Assembly (NCBI GenBank): GCA_001414485.1
Contig: LLEY01000064.1
Coordinates: 62,001 to 126,000 of the forward strand
Direction: 5' to 3'
Length of the DNA stretch: 64,000 nt
Origin: Calycina herbarum
Taxonomy: Eukaryota; Ascomycota; Leotiomycetes; Helotiales; Pezizellaceae
Made by a program: the position numbers and the translations under genes. Within the stretch, counting starts at the first letter, position 1; every line of letters begins with the position of its first letter. A model generated the notes under the pieces. That model was not told the origin of the DNA and ran no database searches. It saw only the letters and a program-made list of their open reading frames with translations. Shown here piece by piece: positions 36,661 to 47,250 of this stretch.

Positions 36661-38080
36661 AGCTTTAACCGATCGTATTAAACTTATAGATAAGGAGCTT
36701 AAAGTACGAGGATATAGAACCTAGATTGAAAATAACGAAGGAATTAGTAGAGTATAAGATACTAATAATAATAGGGATCTACTTCTTAAGGAATATTATA
36801 ATATATAATTAGTAATAGAATCTAAGCAACCTCTTTAAGTAGAATACGAATTACTACTATCGACTAGTTCTTTAGAGACATTGGATTTATCTTCTAGTTT
36901 AGAAGAGGAAATAAAGAATAAAGACCTAGAAGTTAGAGAAACTTAGGCTTTCCTTAGAACCTTTAAATAAGGAAATCGATAGGTATATATTAATAATTAG
37001 AAACTAGACTTCTAGAGTCCTTATATAATATAAGGAGTTAACCTAACTATCTTAACAACGTATATAGTTATAAGTAATAACCTTAAAATAATAACTCTAG
37101 TTAGCCTAATTACTAGACGGAAAACTATTGAAGAAAAGGAACTAGAACAAAAACGTCAACTAATTAAAAAACCAGCTAAGGAACCTACTTACTCTGAAGT
37201 AGGGGATATGTAGAGAATATACGATATTTTAGGTAAGACTAGTACGTAGATATAGCAAGTTCTAATAGGATTTATAAAACGAATTAAAACCCCTTTCCTT
37301 AGGACACTACTCGAAGATATTATACTAGAGGAATTTAAGTAATATATTATAGTTATGTTAATTAGAAATAATAGGTTAGTATTAAGAAAATACGACTTAT
37401 AATAACTATTTAGTATATTATTCTAGGAGTAAAGGGAATTTAATAAAACCAGATAGGCTAAGATAGAACTAGAAGAAATATACTATTTATTAGTAGGAGA
37501 ACTATGGTTTATAGAAACAGTTTAGGAAATAATAGTGTAATAGATATAATATAAACTAAGTCTGACTTTAGACTAGTTATTATAGAAGTGATTTAAAGGA
37601 ATATTACTAGAGCTTACTAAAATAGTAGAATATTATTAGATATACGAAGTAGTATTATTAGATAAAGAAGGAGTAGAATTCTTTCCTTAGTCCTGGATTA
37701 GAGCTATTAGGAAAAAGAATTCGAGGGACTATATATTTAAGGTTTATTATATAAAACTAGAGATAAGTATACTAGAGGCTACTTTAGATTATCTATATAT
37801 AGGAGAACTATAGTCTATAGAAGCTATTTTAGAAACCAGTTATAAATAGATCTAATACAACTACGGGTAAATACTAAAACAATTTATAGAAGAAATTCCT
37901 AAAACTATAGGAATTATAGAATATAGATTAGTATATAAGGTAGTATATGCTAATAAGGAAAGAGTGAGATTCTTTCTATAGTATAAGGACGAGGAAAGAA
38001 AAAATTATAATTAAGAAAATCGATCTTTTAAAGTCTAATATATTAAAGCAAAGTTAGACACTACTTTAAGAGAAAGATAG
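36660..38080 (+). pseudogene. A1 gag-protease linker with a duplicated module
   Basis: The frame between Gag and protease begins with an acidic part (about 36830-36960). It then holds two related blocks in tandem. The first (about 37480-37790) starts YYLLVGELWFIE and the second (about 37791-38080) starts DYLYIGEL and SIEA. Both end in a run of the type VYYIKLE or VQYIKAKLD. A0, A2 and A3 have one block each at this place. Function unknown. Confidence 0.55.
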
Positions 38081-38089
38081 TTAGTAATA

Positions 38090-39990
38090 ACTATAGAAGT
38101 AAAAGGGAAGAAGTTATAAGTTATAATAGACTCAGGAGTAATAGGCAACTTTATTTCCCTAACAGCTCGAGAGAAGCTAAACGTCCTAATTAAGGAAATA
38201 AGACTATATCGACTAGGAGTAGTTAATAGAACAGACGTTATATACTAAAACGAGATTATTAATTAGTAAACTATTTTAACAAGAATTAATATTAAAAGAC
38301 ACTGTTTAGATATATAATTTAATATTGTTAAAATAAGAAGTAAAGAAGTAATACTTAGTATACTATAGATTTAGAAATATAATCTAGAAATCGACTAGAA
38401 AGATAGGAAAATAACTTTTAGTTAATATAAATATAAGAGATCGTGTTTATAACTTTAAGGCTAGAACGAGGCTAGCGCTACCTCTTCTAAAGTGCTAGAA
38501 CACCTTGTCTAGGGTCCTCTATAGGTTAGTAAGAAAGCTGATAACGAAATACTTATATAGTATAAAGAATTTAAAGCTTTGTTTAAAAACCTAGAAGACT
38601 TGCGAGCCTTACTAGAACATCGTCTATAGGATTATAAGATTAAATTAAAAGAGGGTTATTACTTCTTAAAGCAGAAGCTTCGGTTATATAACTAGAAAAG
38701 CCTATAGAGAATAGAAAGTTATATAAAGGAAGGTATTAAGAAGAGATATATTAGAAGATCTAAGTTACTAATTACCTTAAATATACTTATTATTAAGAAG
38801 AAAGACAACCTAGATAAGAGAGTATATATTAATTATTAAGAAGTAAATCACACTATAGTTAAGAACGCTTATCTACTACTACCTAGCTAATACTTATAAG
38901 ATAAGTTAGATAAGGTAGTACGATTTATAAAACTAGATTAACAAAACGCTTATAAACTTATATAAATAAAAGTTAGAGATAAATAGAAGATAGTATTTGC
39001 CTTACTATCAAGCTTCTATAAATATATAGTTATACTATTTAGACTCTATAACGTACTAGCTATATATTAGAGACAAAATAATAACATTTTAAGAGATCTT
39101 CTAAGAGTAATAGTAATTTATTACCTAGATAATATCCTAATCTTCTTAGAAAAAGAAGAAGAATATAAAGGATATATTAGAGAAGTTTTATAATAACTTA
39201 TAAAAGTAAACTCTTAGTTAAAACTTTTAAAATACGAGTTTAAAGTAACTTAGACACTTTTTCTAAGATAGGTATTTAGCTTAGGAAAAATAGAAATAGA
39301 TCTAGTAAAGATCTAAGACATCTTAAACTAGAAGTTACTAGAGAATGTGAAAGATATATAGTTCTTTCTTAGATTTGTAAACTTTTACTATCTATTTATA
39401 TAAGACTATATAAAGATTATTAAACTAATGTTAGTACTAGTTAAAAAAGCTACTAAGTTTATATAGAATAAATAGGTAGAGAATGCTTTTTAGAAAATTA
39501 AAGCAAAGTTTATAGAAAAACCTATTCTATATAATTTCGATATAGATAAACCTAGTATAATCGAAATAGACGCCTTAGATATAGTAGTAGGTACGATTTA
39601 CTTATAACTAAATAATAAGGGAAAACTTATACTTATTATATATTATTTAAAAACATTTAACCTAGTATAATAAAACTATAGTATCTTCGATAAGGAACTG
39701 CTTACTATAGTATTAGCTTTAGAATACTAGAGAATTTATTTATAACTAGTAAAATACCTAGTTATAGTTTTATCTAACTATAAGAATCTTAAGACATTTA
39801 TAATAACTAAGGAACTTATAATAAGACGATTAGCTAGATAGTTAGAGATATTAGGAGGATTTAATATTATTATTTAATATATAAAAGGAATGTTAAATAC
39901 TTAAGCTAATACTCTTAGCTAGAAACCTAGATATAAGGGAAATAAGAAATATAAGAAGATTACGATCTTAAAAACTCTTAAGAATAGAGA
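38090..39990 (+). pseudogene. A1 pol: protease, RT, RNase H
   Basis: Protease VIIDSGVIGNFISLTA near 38117-38165 retains the catalytic DSG. RT includes FIKLD near 38925 and YYLDNILIF near 39118-39145, with YLDD changed to YLDN. RNase H starts IEIDALDIVVG near 39560, followed by SIFDKELLTIVLALEY near 39680. Stops are fewer than in A2 or A3 but still disable the frame. Confidence 0.85.
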
Positions 39991-40079
39991 CTTAGTACTT
40001 ATTATATATAAGATAGTAGTAACGAATAATATCTAGATAGATAAAATTTAGAAAATATATAAAGGTTATAACTAGTATA

Positions 40080-41340
40080 TAAAAGGGAAATTATAGGTTC
40101 CTAGCTCGTATGCTAAGGAATTTATATAGGAATACTATACTATACCTACTTATAAATACTAAGGAATTCGTAGAACTCTCTAGAGAATAAGATAATACTA
40201 CTATGTTAATCGGTTATCTACGATAGTTAAAGAAGTAATAATAGAATATAATACCTATACTAGGAATAAAGCTTCCTACTATACTCCTTATAGATAGATA
40301 AATACTACTCTAATACTATAGATACCTTAGAAATCAATATCTATAGATTTTATTATTAAACTACTAAAATCTAAAGACCTAATAATAAGAGTTAAATATA
40401 ATATAATCTTAGTTATTATAGAACGACTTATAAAGTATATAATTCTTATAGTATATATAGAGTTAAGTATAGCTAAGGAATTGGTATTTATATTCCTTAG
40501 GGAAGTAGTCTTAAGATATAGACTACTGGAAGAGATACTCTTAGATAGAGACAAGCTCTTTATCTTAAAATTTTAGATCGCTCTTATAGAATAATTAGGT
40601 GTGAAAAGAAAGCTCTCTATAGCTTTCTACTCTTAAATAAATAGAGAGAATAAACGGATAAATTAAGTAGTTAAAATATACCTTTATTATTATATGAACT
40701 ACTAATAAGACAACTAGGTAGAACTGCTACTCTTAGTATAGTTCGCTTATAATAGTTTAGTAACGGAAACAATACTTATTATACTATTCTATACTAATTT
40801 TAGGTATAAATTATTAGTATATTAAGAACTATTATCTACAACTATTAATAACTAACTTACTCGTGTTTAGGTCTTGAAAATTAAGAGTCTATATAAGGAA
40901 CTTATAGAGGACCTATAATTTATAGTAGAAAGAAATACGTACTACTATAACAAACGACGTAGTTAGAAGCTAACGCTAAAAGAGAGGGATAAAGTCTACT
41001 TAGTATAAAAAAATATTAATATAAAAAGACTAAGTAATAAACTAGATTATAAAAAACTTAGACCGTTTAAAATCAAATACGTTAAGAGACCTTTAAATTA
41101 TAAATTAGTACTACTAAGGATAATAAACATCTACCTAGTATTCTATATATCCCTACTTGAACTAGTACTACTAGGAGCACTACTAGCCCTACTTATAGAA
41201 ATTCAACTGGTAAACCTAAACGCTAAGTATAAAGTTAAGAGGATTCTTAACTATAGACTTATTAGAGGATAGGTTAAGTATTTAATAAAATAGTTAGATT
41301 ACTTATATTTAGAAAATACTTAAGAACCTAGAAAAAACAT
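40080..41340 (+). pseudogene. A1 pol: integrase and chromodomain
   Basis: The core begins with ISIDFIIKLLKSKDL near 40335, where the first catalytic Asp is kept. LLDRDKLFIL near 40537 holds the second Asp and NRENKRIN near 40640 the Glu. The chromodomain (about 41225-41340) reads YKVKRILNYRLIRG, VKYLIK and YLENT. The pol frame appears to run on past the stop codon of the antisense ORF. A minus-strand open frame at 40327-40554 is the complement of the integrase core. Confidence 0.85.
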
Positions 41341-41945
41341 TAGCTAGTACTCGGAGGAACTTTAGGAGTTCTACTGTCGAAACCTAAGTCTACCTACATC
41401 GCGTAGTTAGTAGGAAAGGACTTAAGAAAGGCTGGGTCGAGGCTTAGGGCGAGGGCAGGGTCGGAAACGTCGGGCGTAAGAAGGGCGGCTAGCCTGGCAG
41501 CCTCTTCTTCCATCCGCTTCTTTTCTTCTTTCTTCTTCTTTTCTTTTCTTTCTAATTCTTTAGTAGTATCTAGCTCCTTAAGGGAGTTAAGACCAGCCGC
41601 TATTATTCTCTGCTTCCGGGCGTAAAGCAGCTTCTTCTGCTTATTAACCTAGAGGACTTTCGCTATGGCCTTATCGGCCTCGTCCTCTAGTTGTTAGATC
41701 TACGTATCTACAGACTCCTAATCTCGAATAGTCGGTATACGGTTTACCTCGCGAACGTCGTAAGTCTTGCTATTCTTTGTATAACGACCGTAGCGATTCA
41801 GACTTTTATCTTAAGAGGCAATATATTTATTTATAAAACCAGCTTTTAAACATCGGGTATAGGGTGCTATTTTTATTCTAGATAAGTTGATTTCTTTTCT
41901 AAGAGTAATATACTCAGTGCGTTTTACTAAACGATCGAGTAGTAT
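41340..41945 (-). pseudogene. Conserved antisense ORF of family A, A1 copy (best preserved)
   Basis: About 200 codons opposite to pol, with only a few in-frame stops (TAG/TAA at likely Trp or Gln). In order it reads RTEYITLRKEINLSR, TRCLKAGFINKY, SLNRYGRYTKNSKTYDVREV, LEDEADKAIAKVL, QKKLLYARKQRIIAAGLNSL, a charged ELERKEKKKKEEKKRMEEEA, then LLTPDVSDPALALSLDPAF. The basic region followed by a Lys/Glu-rich stretch suggests a coiled coil and perhaps nucleic-acid binding. GC content is higher than the surroundings. No family is recognised. The N-terminal limit is uncertain, as no clear ATG is visible. Confidence 0.75.
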
Positions 41946-42035
41946 AGTAAAAAGGGAAGAAGGCTACTAGCCTTCTAACGATATTTCTTAGGTTGTACTT
42001 AAGCGTAGGGACACGCTAAGCTAAGAAGGGGATAG

Positions 42036-42461
42036 TATTACGAATTACGTATATACGTGATAAGTGAAGACTAGGCAGCGTCCTAACAGGTTAAGCACTA
42101 TCGGAATACTCTTATAGTAGATAGGGATCGGTTAGGTTAGCTAAGCGATCCAAGGATTTTATTATGTGATTACGTGATAGACTGCTGGATCGTTAGGCGA
42201 ACTAGCTCGTTGGATCGCCAGCTCGACGAGCGAGTTAGCTACCTAGAGGAACGAAGGTTCTATATAAGACTGGCACATCTACTATTAGATAGGAGCTTTG
42301 TACTTAACTTTAGTTATTAATCTTATCATCTTATTTAATATCTTTGATATAAGTAACGAGTTCACTTCTAAGTAAACAACCTAGCGCACCTATACTTCTT
42401 ACCTACATACTAACCTTCGAGACTTAGTTATCTTTGTTTAGTTCGTTTAAGTTTCATTACA
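42036..42461 (+). repeat. 3' LTR of A1
   Basis: 426-bp partner of 35215-35640, ending TTTCATTACA with intact CA, preceded by the purine-rich GCTAAGAAGGGGATAG. It is more RIP-altered at its start than the 5' LTR (ACGTATATACGTGATAAG against ACGTGCACACGTGATGAG). Confidence 0.92.
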
Positions 42462-42466
42462 GCTTA

Positions 42467-43519
42467 GATAGTAACCTTTAGTTAATATAAATATATAAGT
42501 TCGTATTTTTAACTATAAAGCTAGAACGAGGTTAGCGTTATCTCTTCTAATACGCTAGAACACCTAGCCTAGAGTCTTCTATAGATTAGTAAGAAAGCTA
42601 ATAACGAAATACCTCTATAGTATAGAGAATTTATAGGATTATTCAAAGACTTAGAAGATATATAGACTCTTCTAGAACATCGTCTATAGAATTATAAGAT
42701 TAAATTAAAAGAGAATTATAAGCTTAGAAAGTAGAAGCTTTAACTATATAACTAGAATAACTTAGCTTTATTAGAAAGTTATATCTAATAAAGAATAAAG
42801 AAGAGATATATTCTAAAATCTAAATTACTTATATCCTTAAATATACTTATTATTAAGAAAAAGAATAATCTAAATAAATAAGTATATATTAATTATAAAG
42901 AACTAAATAATATAATAATTAAAGACGCTTATCTATTACTAATAGGCTAGTACTTATAAGACAAGTTAGACTAAGTAAAGAAATTTATAAAACTAGATTA
43001 ATAAAACACTTATAGCTTAATTAGAATTAAAGCTAGATATAAATAGAAGATAGTATTTATCTTACTATTAAGACTCTATAAGTATATAGTAATATCTTTT
43101 AGTTTAACTAATATACTAGCTACTTATTAGAGATAGAATAATAGTATTCTAGAAGATCTCTTAAAAGTTACTATTATATACTATTTAGATAATATATTAA
43201 TCTTCTTAGAAAAAGAAGAGGAATATAAGAGATATATTAAAGAAGTTTTATAACAACTTACAAAAGTAGACTCTTAATTAAAACTCTTGAAATACGAGTT
43301 TAGAGTTACTTATACTCTTTTCCTTAGACGTGTTTTTAGTTTAGAAAAAATAGAAATAGATCTAGAAAAGATCTATATAGTTATTAAATAGAAAATACTA
43401 AGAAATATTAAAGATATATAATTCTTCTTTAGATTTACTAACTTTTATTACTTATTTATTAAAGATTATATAAAGATTATAAAACTAATATTAATACTAA
43501 CTAGAAAAGCTATAGCTTT
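42467..43519 (+). pseudogene. A3 pol, RT part
   Basis: Continuation of A3 after A1. It includes the protease tail (ITFS-type sequence shared with A2), FIKLD near 42990, ATYQRQNN near 43120 with TAG stops at Gln codons, and the RT catalytic box YYLDNILIFLEKEEEYKRY near 43180-43235 (YLDD to YLDN). It ends at the GCTTT duplication where element C is inserted, and continues at 49048. Confidence 0.8.
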
Positions 43520-43761
43520 TATTAAGAGTTATACCTATAGAGTAAGTCTTAGAGTACTCCAGCGACGCATTCACGTGACCTCGCTTAGCAACGCATAGAC
43601 GTAACAGAACCTTCGAGAGTACTCTTAGCAGAACTCTCTAGAATAAGTTAACTAAGTATATAAGTTAGTAAGGACTCTAGCTTAGAAAGGATAATCGAAT
43701 CTTCTTATATATAGACAGCCTTTATAGTTTAATTCATTAGTACTTACTATAAGCCTTAATA
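43520..43761 (+). repeat. 5' LTR of C
   Basis: Starts TATTAAGAGTTATAC (original TGTTAAGAG) and ends CCTTAATA. It contains TATATAAG at about 43657 and the sequence AATCGAATCT at 43693-43702, which pairs with the primer-binding site. An inverted repeat AGAGTACTC/GAGTACTCT surrounds the 43550-43620 segment. Confidence 0.9.
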
Positions 43762-43763
43762 TT

Positions 43764-43773
43764 AGATTCGATT
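43764..43773 (+). promoter_or_regulatory. Putative self-priming primer-binding site of C
   Basis: AGATTCGATT starts two bases after the 5' LTR and is the exact 10-nt reverse complement of AATCGAATCT at 43693-43702. That partner lies 36 bp downstream of the TATA element, where the transcript should begin. Confidence 0.65.
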
Positions 43774-43787
43774 TAAAAATAACAGCT

Positions 43788-43998
43788 CTTTATAGTAATA
43801 CTGGAACATATTAGGCTATTTTAGTAATACTAGAATATAATAGGCTTTTATAGTAACACTAGAACATATTAGACTATTTTAATAATACTAGAACTTAAGA
43901 GCCTTTATAGTAATACTAGAACATATTAGGCTATTTTAGTAATACTAGAATACATCGGGCCTTTATAGTAATACTAGAACTTATAGGCTATTTCACGG
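43788..43998 (+). repeat. Minisatellite in the leader of C
   Basis: About seven imperfect tandem units of 28-30 bp on the theme TAGTAATACTAGAACATA, each ending in a TTAGGC-like segment. Units starting TTTATAG alternate with units starting TTTTAG, giving a dimer period near 57 bp. There are no unique spacers, so it is not a CRISPR array. It lies between the primer-binding site and gag. Confidence 0.8.
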
Positions 43999-44029
43999 TA
44001 TTTATAGAACTTATAGACGATAGGAGAAC

Positions 44030-45020
44030 TATAAGAAGACGGTATATTAAATTAGCTACCTACCTAGTTCTTATAGTATATTTAAGAGTAGTAGAATTAG
44101 TTAATATCTACTTAAGAGAATAATCGTCTACGGATTATAAACGAGTAAAAGAAGGATAAGGAAGCTCGCTTATAGATAGTCTATAATAATAATAAACCTA
44201 GGAAATCTCTTTCTCTACTACTAGAATACTATAGAGACTCTAATAAGCTAGAAGCTTAGTTATAACAGACACGAGCTAAAATCGAAGTCGACTATTACGA
44301 ATATACTAAATATATTAAGTTTTAAGTACTTAATAGATCCTTATAAGGTAAGGCGCTCTATAGAATAGAAGTATAAGTACGAGAATAGAGTAAGCTAGAA
44401 CTAGCTAGTAGTAGTAACTTCTTAGATAGAGTCGAGTTCGTTTTTAAAGACTTATAAGCTAAGGAAAGAGTGTAACGAAAGCTGGAATCCTTCTACTAAG
44501 GCTTAAGACTATTTTTAGAGGTCTTTATAGAATAGTAAGCCCTGCTTATAGAGTCTAGAGAAGGATCTTAGCTAGATAACGTAAAAAAGGTATCTCTTAA
44601 CCGAATCCTTAGTAACGAGTTAGTTAAGGCGATGATTATAGTTCCTTCTTAACCTAACTTCGAGTCTTACTACTCTATTATTAAAGAAACAGACGACTGC
44701 TTAAGAGCTTATAAAGCTCGAATATTAAGATCTAGGGGCTAGGCTCTCCTAGAAACACTACGGACCTCTTAGAAACGCTCGACGGATACTACACAGTAGG
44801 TAACGAGCGGTAAAATCGCTAATAGACCGGAAGTTACCTGTAAGACATCTGTAGAGGGTATAGATTAGGAACCGGCACCTGCTAAAGTCTTAATAACTAG
44901 TACTAAGTGTACTAAATAGGTGTCCTAGGAAGAACGAAGTAACCGTGCCTGTACTAGTCGCTGTCTTCGCTACAAAGCTACTGGTTATTTTGTTTAAGAA
45001 TGTCTATATAGACTACTAAG
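44030..45020 (+). pseudogene. C gag remnant
   Basis: Degraded Gag. The capsid part near 44400-44700 reads as gypsy Gag (SSNFLDRVEFVFKDLQAKE after substituting Gln at one TAG, then FLEVFIE and ELVKAMIIVPSQPNFESYYS). A Pro/Thr/Arg-rich linker near 44760-44940 leads to the knuckle CLRCKATGYFVQECLY type sequence near 44955-45005 (His to Tyr). CpG and CpA are better preserved here than in family A. Confidence 0.8.
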
Positions 45021-45189
45021 GCGACCTATAACAGTGGATTCGGTCTATAAACAGAAGGCAGAGGTTAAGGAAGTAGCGCTAGAATTAGAAGAAGAAGACA
45101 GTAATATCTCTTCGGATTTAGAAAACTAGTAGCTTCTATTAGAAAGTGTAGATAGAGGCGACGAAGAGAGTTATTAGTAATAGATACTT

Positions 45190-47250
45190 AGAGATAGTTT
45201 AAGTAGGAATATATAGATGAAAAACCTCTTCTTATATCGGCTTTAGTAAATAGGGTAGCTACTTTATAAGCCTTAGTAGATTTAGAGTGTTTAGTTTATA
45301 GGATTGTTTTAGACCGTTTTGTCTATTACTACTAGCTCTCTTACGTGTAAATTAAACTAAGACACTTATAGTTAGTAGAAGGAGTCTTAGAAGATATAGT
45401 ATTATAGGTTATTTCTTTTAACATAGACATTAGAGGATACTAGCAGCGATAGATATATACCTATGTAGTCTATAGAATTAAAGGCTATAAAATGATTCTA
45501 GGGAAGTCGTAGTTGTAAAAGAAGCGAGTATTACTTAACACGGCTAAAGGATACTTACTTTTCTAAGACTCTAGCTTAGAAGTCTATAGCGAACTAGAAG
45601 AAGGCTCTTATAGTTATAGACTAGTAAGTGTGTCTGTCTTTTGCTTTCTTATAGATCGAAAACAGAAGCTATAGGTTTTTATAGTAAGCTTTATAGATAT
45701 TATAAAAGTATTAGCGGAAAAGAAGTATATAGACCTATAGACGAAGCTATCTAGCTAGATTAGCCTAGAATTCTATCTAGTATTCGATAGAAAGGAAGTA
45801 AATAAGTTACTAGTATATTATAAAGGAATTAATTACGGTATTAAGCTCTTATAAACTGAAAACGGATTAGAAGAAACAATCTCTTAGAGGCTACTCTATA
45901 ACATGTTATAAGACGAGCTATTAGTACTCTGTAAAACTCTAACAGAGTTACTAGACAAGGAATTCATTCGAGTAAGCAACTCTTTAGCAGCTATGCTAGT
46001 ACTCTTTATATAGAAGCTAGGAGAGGGTCTACGGTTCTGTTATAACTACCGAGTACTAAATAAGTTAATCTATAAAGACCGCTACCTATTGCTCTTAATC
46101 TAAGAGACACTTAACTAGATCGGGAAAGCTAAGTAGTTTATAAAAATAGATGTTATTACTGCCTTTTATAAGATACGGATTAAGGAAGAAGATAAGTAGA
46201 AAACGGCTTTCTAGACACGCTTTAGGCTTTTTAAATAGCTTGTTACTCTCTTTAGACTTATAAATACTCTAAGTACTTTCTAGTAATATATTAATCATAC
46301 GCTTTAAGAGTTCTTAGACGACTTTGTCTTAGTATACGTCGACGATGTCTTAGTCTTTATAGACAGCACTTATAAATAGTACCGCGAGTATGTCTATAAA
46401 GTAATATAAAAGCTTTAAGATACTAGGCTATAGCTTAATATTAATAAGTATAAGTTTAAAGTATAGTCTACAAAGTACCTTAGGTTTATTATAGAAGTAG
46501 GGAAAGGTTTATAGATAGACCTAGCTAAAATATAGGCTATTATAGATTAGAAAGCACTAATAACAGTAAAAGGGGTTCTTAGCTTCCTAGGATTTGCGAA
46601 TTTCTATCGACGGTTTATTAAGAACTTTTTATAGATTATAGCCCCTCTTTATAGACTTGTTAAAAAGGATATATTCTTCTAATAGATAGACGAAGCGAAT
46701 AGAACCTTCGAATAGTTAAAGCAGGCTTTTATAGAGGCCCTAGTACTAGCTTAGTTTAACCTAGATTATAAGACAGTCCTAGAGATAAACTCCTCTAGAT
46801 ATTACTTAGGAGGCGTGCTCTCTTAAGTAAAGAATAGCGTCTTATAGCCTGTAGCCTTCTTCTTAAAGAAATACATAACTACTAAATATAATTACCTAAT
46901 ATATAATAAAGAGTTATTAGCTATTATTCGTTATCTTAAGAAATAGAAAGCGGAGTTAAAAAGTGTTAGATAGTTTATAGTACTTACGAATTATAAGAAT
47001 CTTAAGTACTTTATAATAGTCTATAAACTATCTAAAAGACAAATACAGTAGTAGTTAATACTTAGTAAATTTAACCTAATAATCTAATACCGCCTAGGTA
47101 AAGAGAGAGAACTGCTAGATATATTAATAAGAAGGGACTAGGACCTTCTAGAGAAGAGAGATAAACGTCTTAATTATAGGATAGTATAACTGATTCTAGA
47201 CGGAATAATTCAAGGAAATACTATATAGCTAGCACTAGTGTTAGCAAACG
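45190..47250 (+). pseudogene. C pol: protease, RT, RNase H
   Basis: The protease region near 45250-45300 reads VATLQALVDLECLVYRIV, with TAG at Gln, an aspartic protease site with DSG changed to DLE. RT covers about 45950-46500: [46 protein letters not shown] and an intact YVDDVLVFID box near 46333-46365. RNase H near 46770-46960 reads TVLEINSSRYYLGGVLSQ (Asp to Asn), then YNKELLAIIRYLKK. The sequence is readable over its whole length with only TAG/TAA interruptions. Confidence 0.88.

Larger units (their letters stand above)
35215..42461 (+). mobile_element. Gypsy chromovirus A1, complete, nested in A3, TSD GCTTA
   Basis: 7,247-bp element with 426-bp LTRs and an exact GCTTA duplication (35210-35214 and 42462-42466). 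It is the least mutated family-A copy: it retains more CpA/TpG, an ATG for gag and an intact protease DSG. The U3 half of its LTR differs strongly from the other A LTRs, while its gag is close to that of A3. It carries an extra tandem copy of the module between gag and protease. Confidence 0.93.

Noticed and set aside
40327..40554. Open minus-strand frame of 75 codons similar to that at 28138
   Set aside because: The similarity reflects two copies of the same integrase on the other strand. It has no independent domain or start context.
41460..41700. Possible host gene fragment captured in A1 because of its higher GC
   Set aside because: The same frame is present at the same place in A0, A2 and A3, so it belongs to the element family, not to a single capture in A1.
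43788..43998. Regular repeats that could suggest a CRISPR array
   Set aside because: Units are directly adjacent, imperfect and lack unique spacers, and they lie in the leader of a fungal LTR element.
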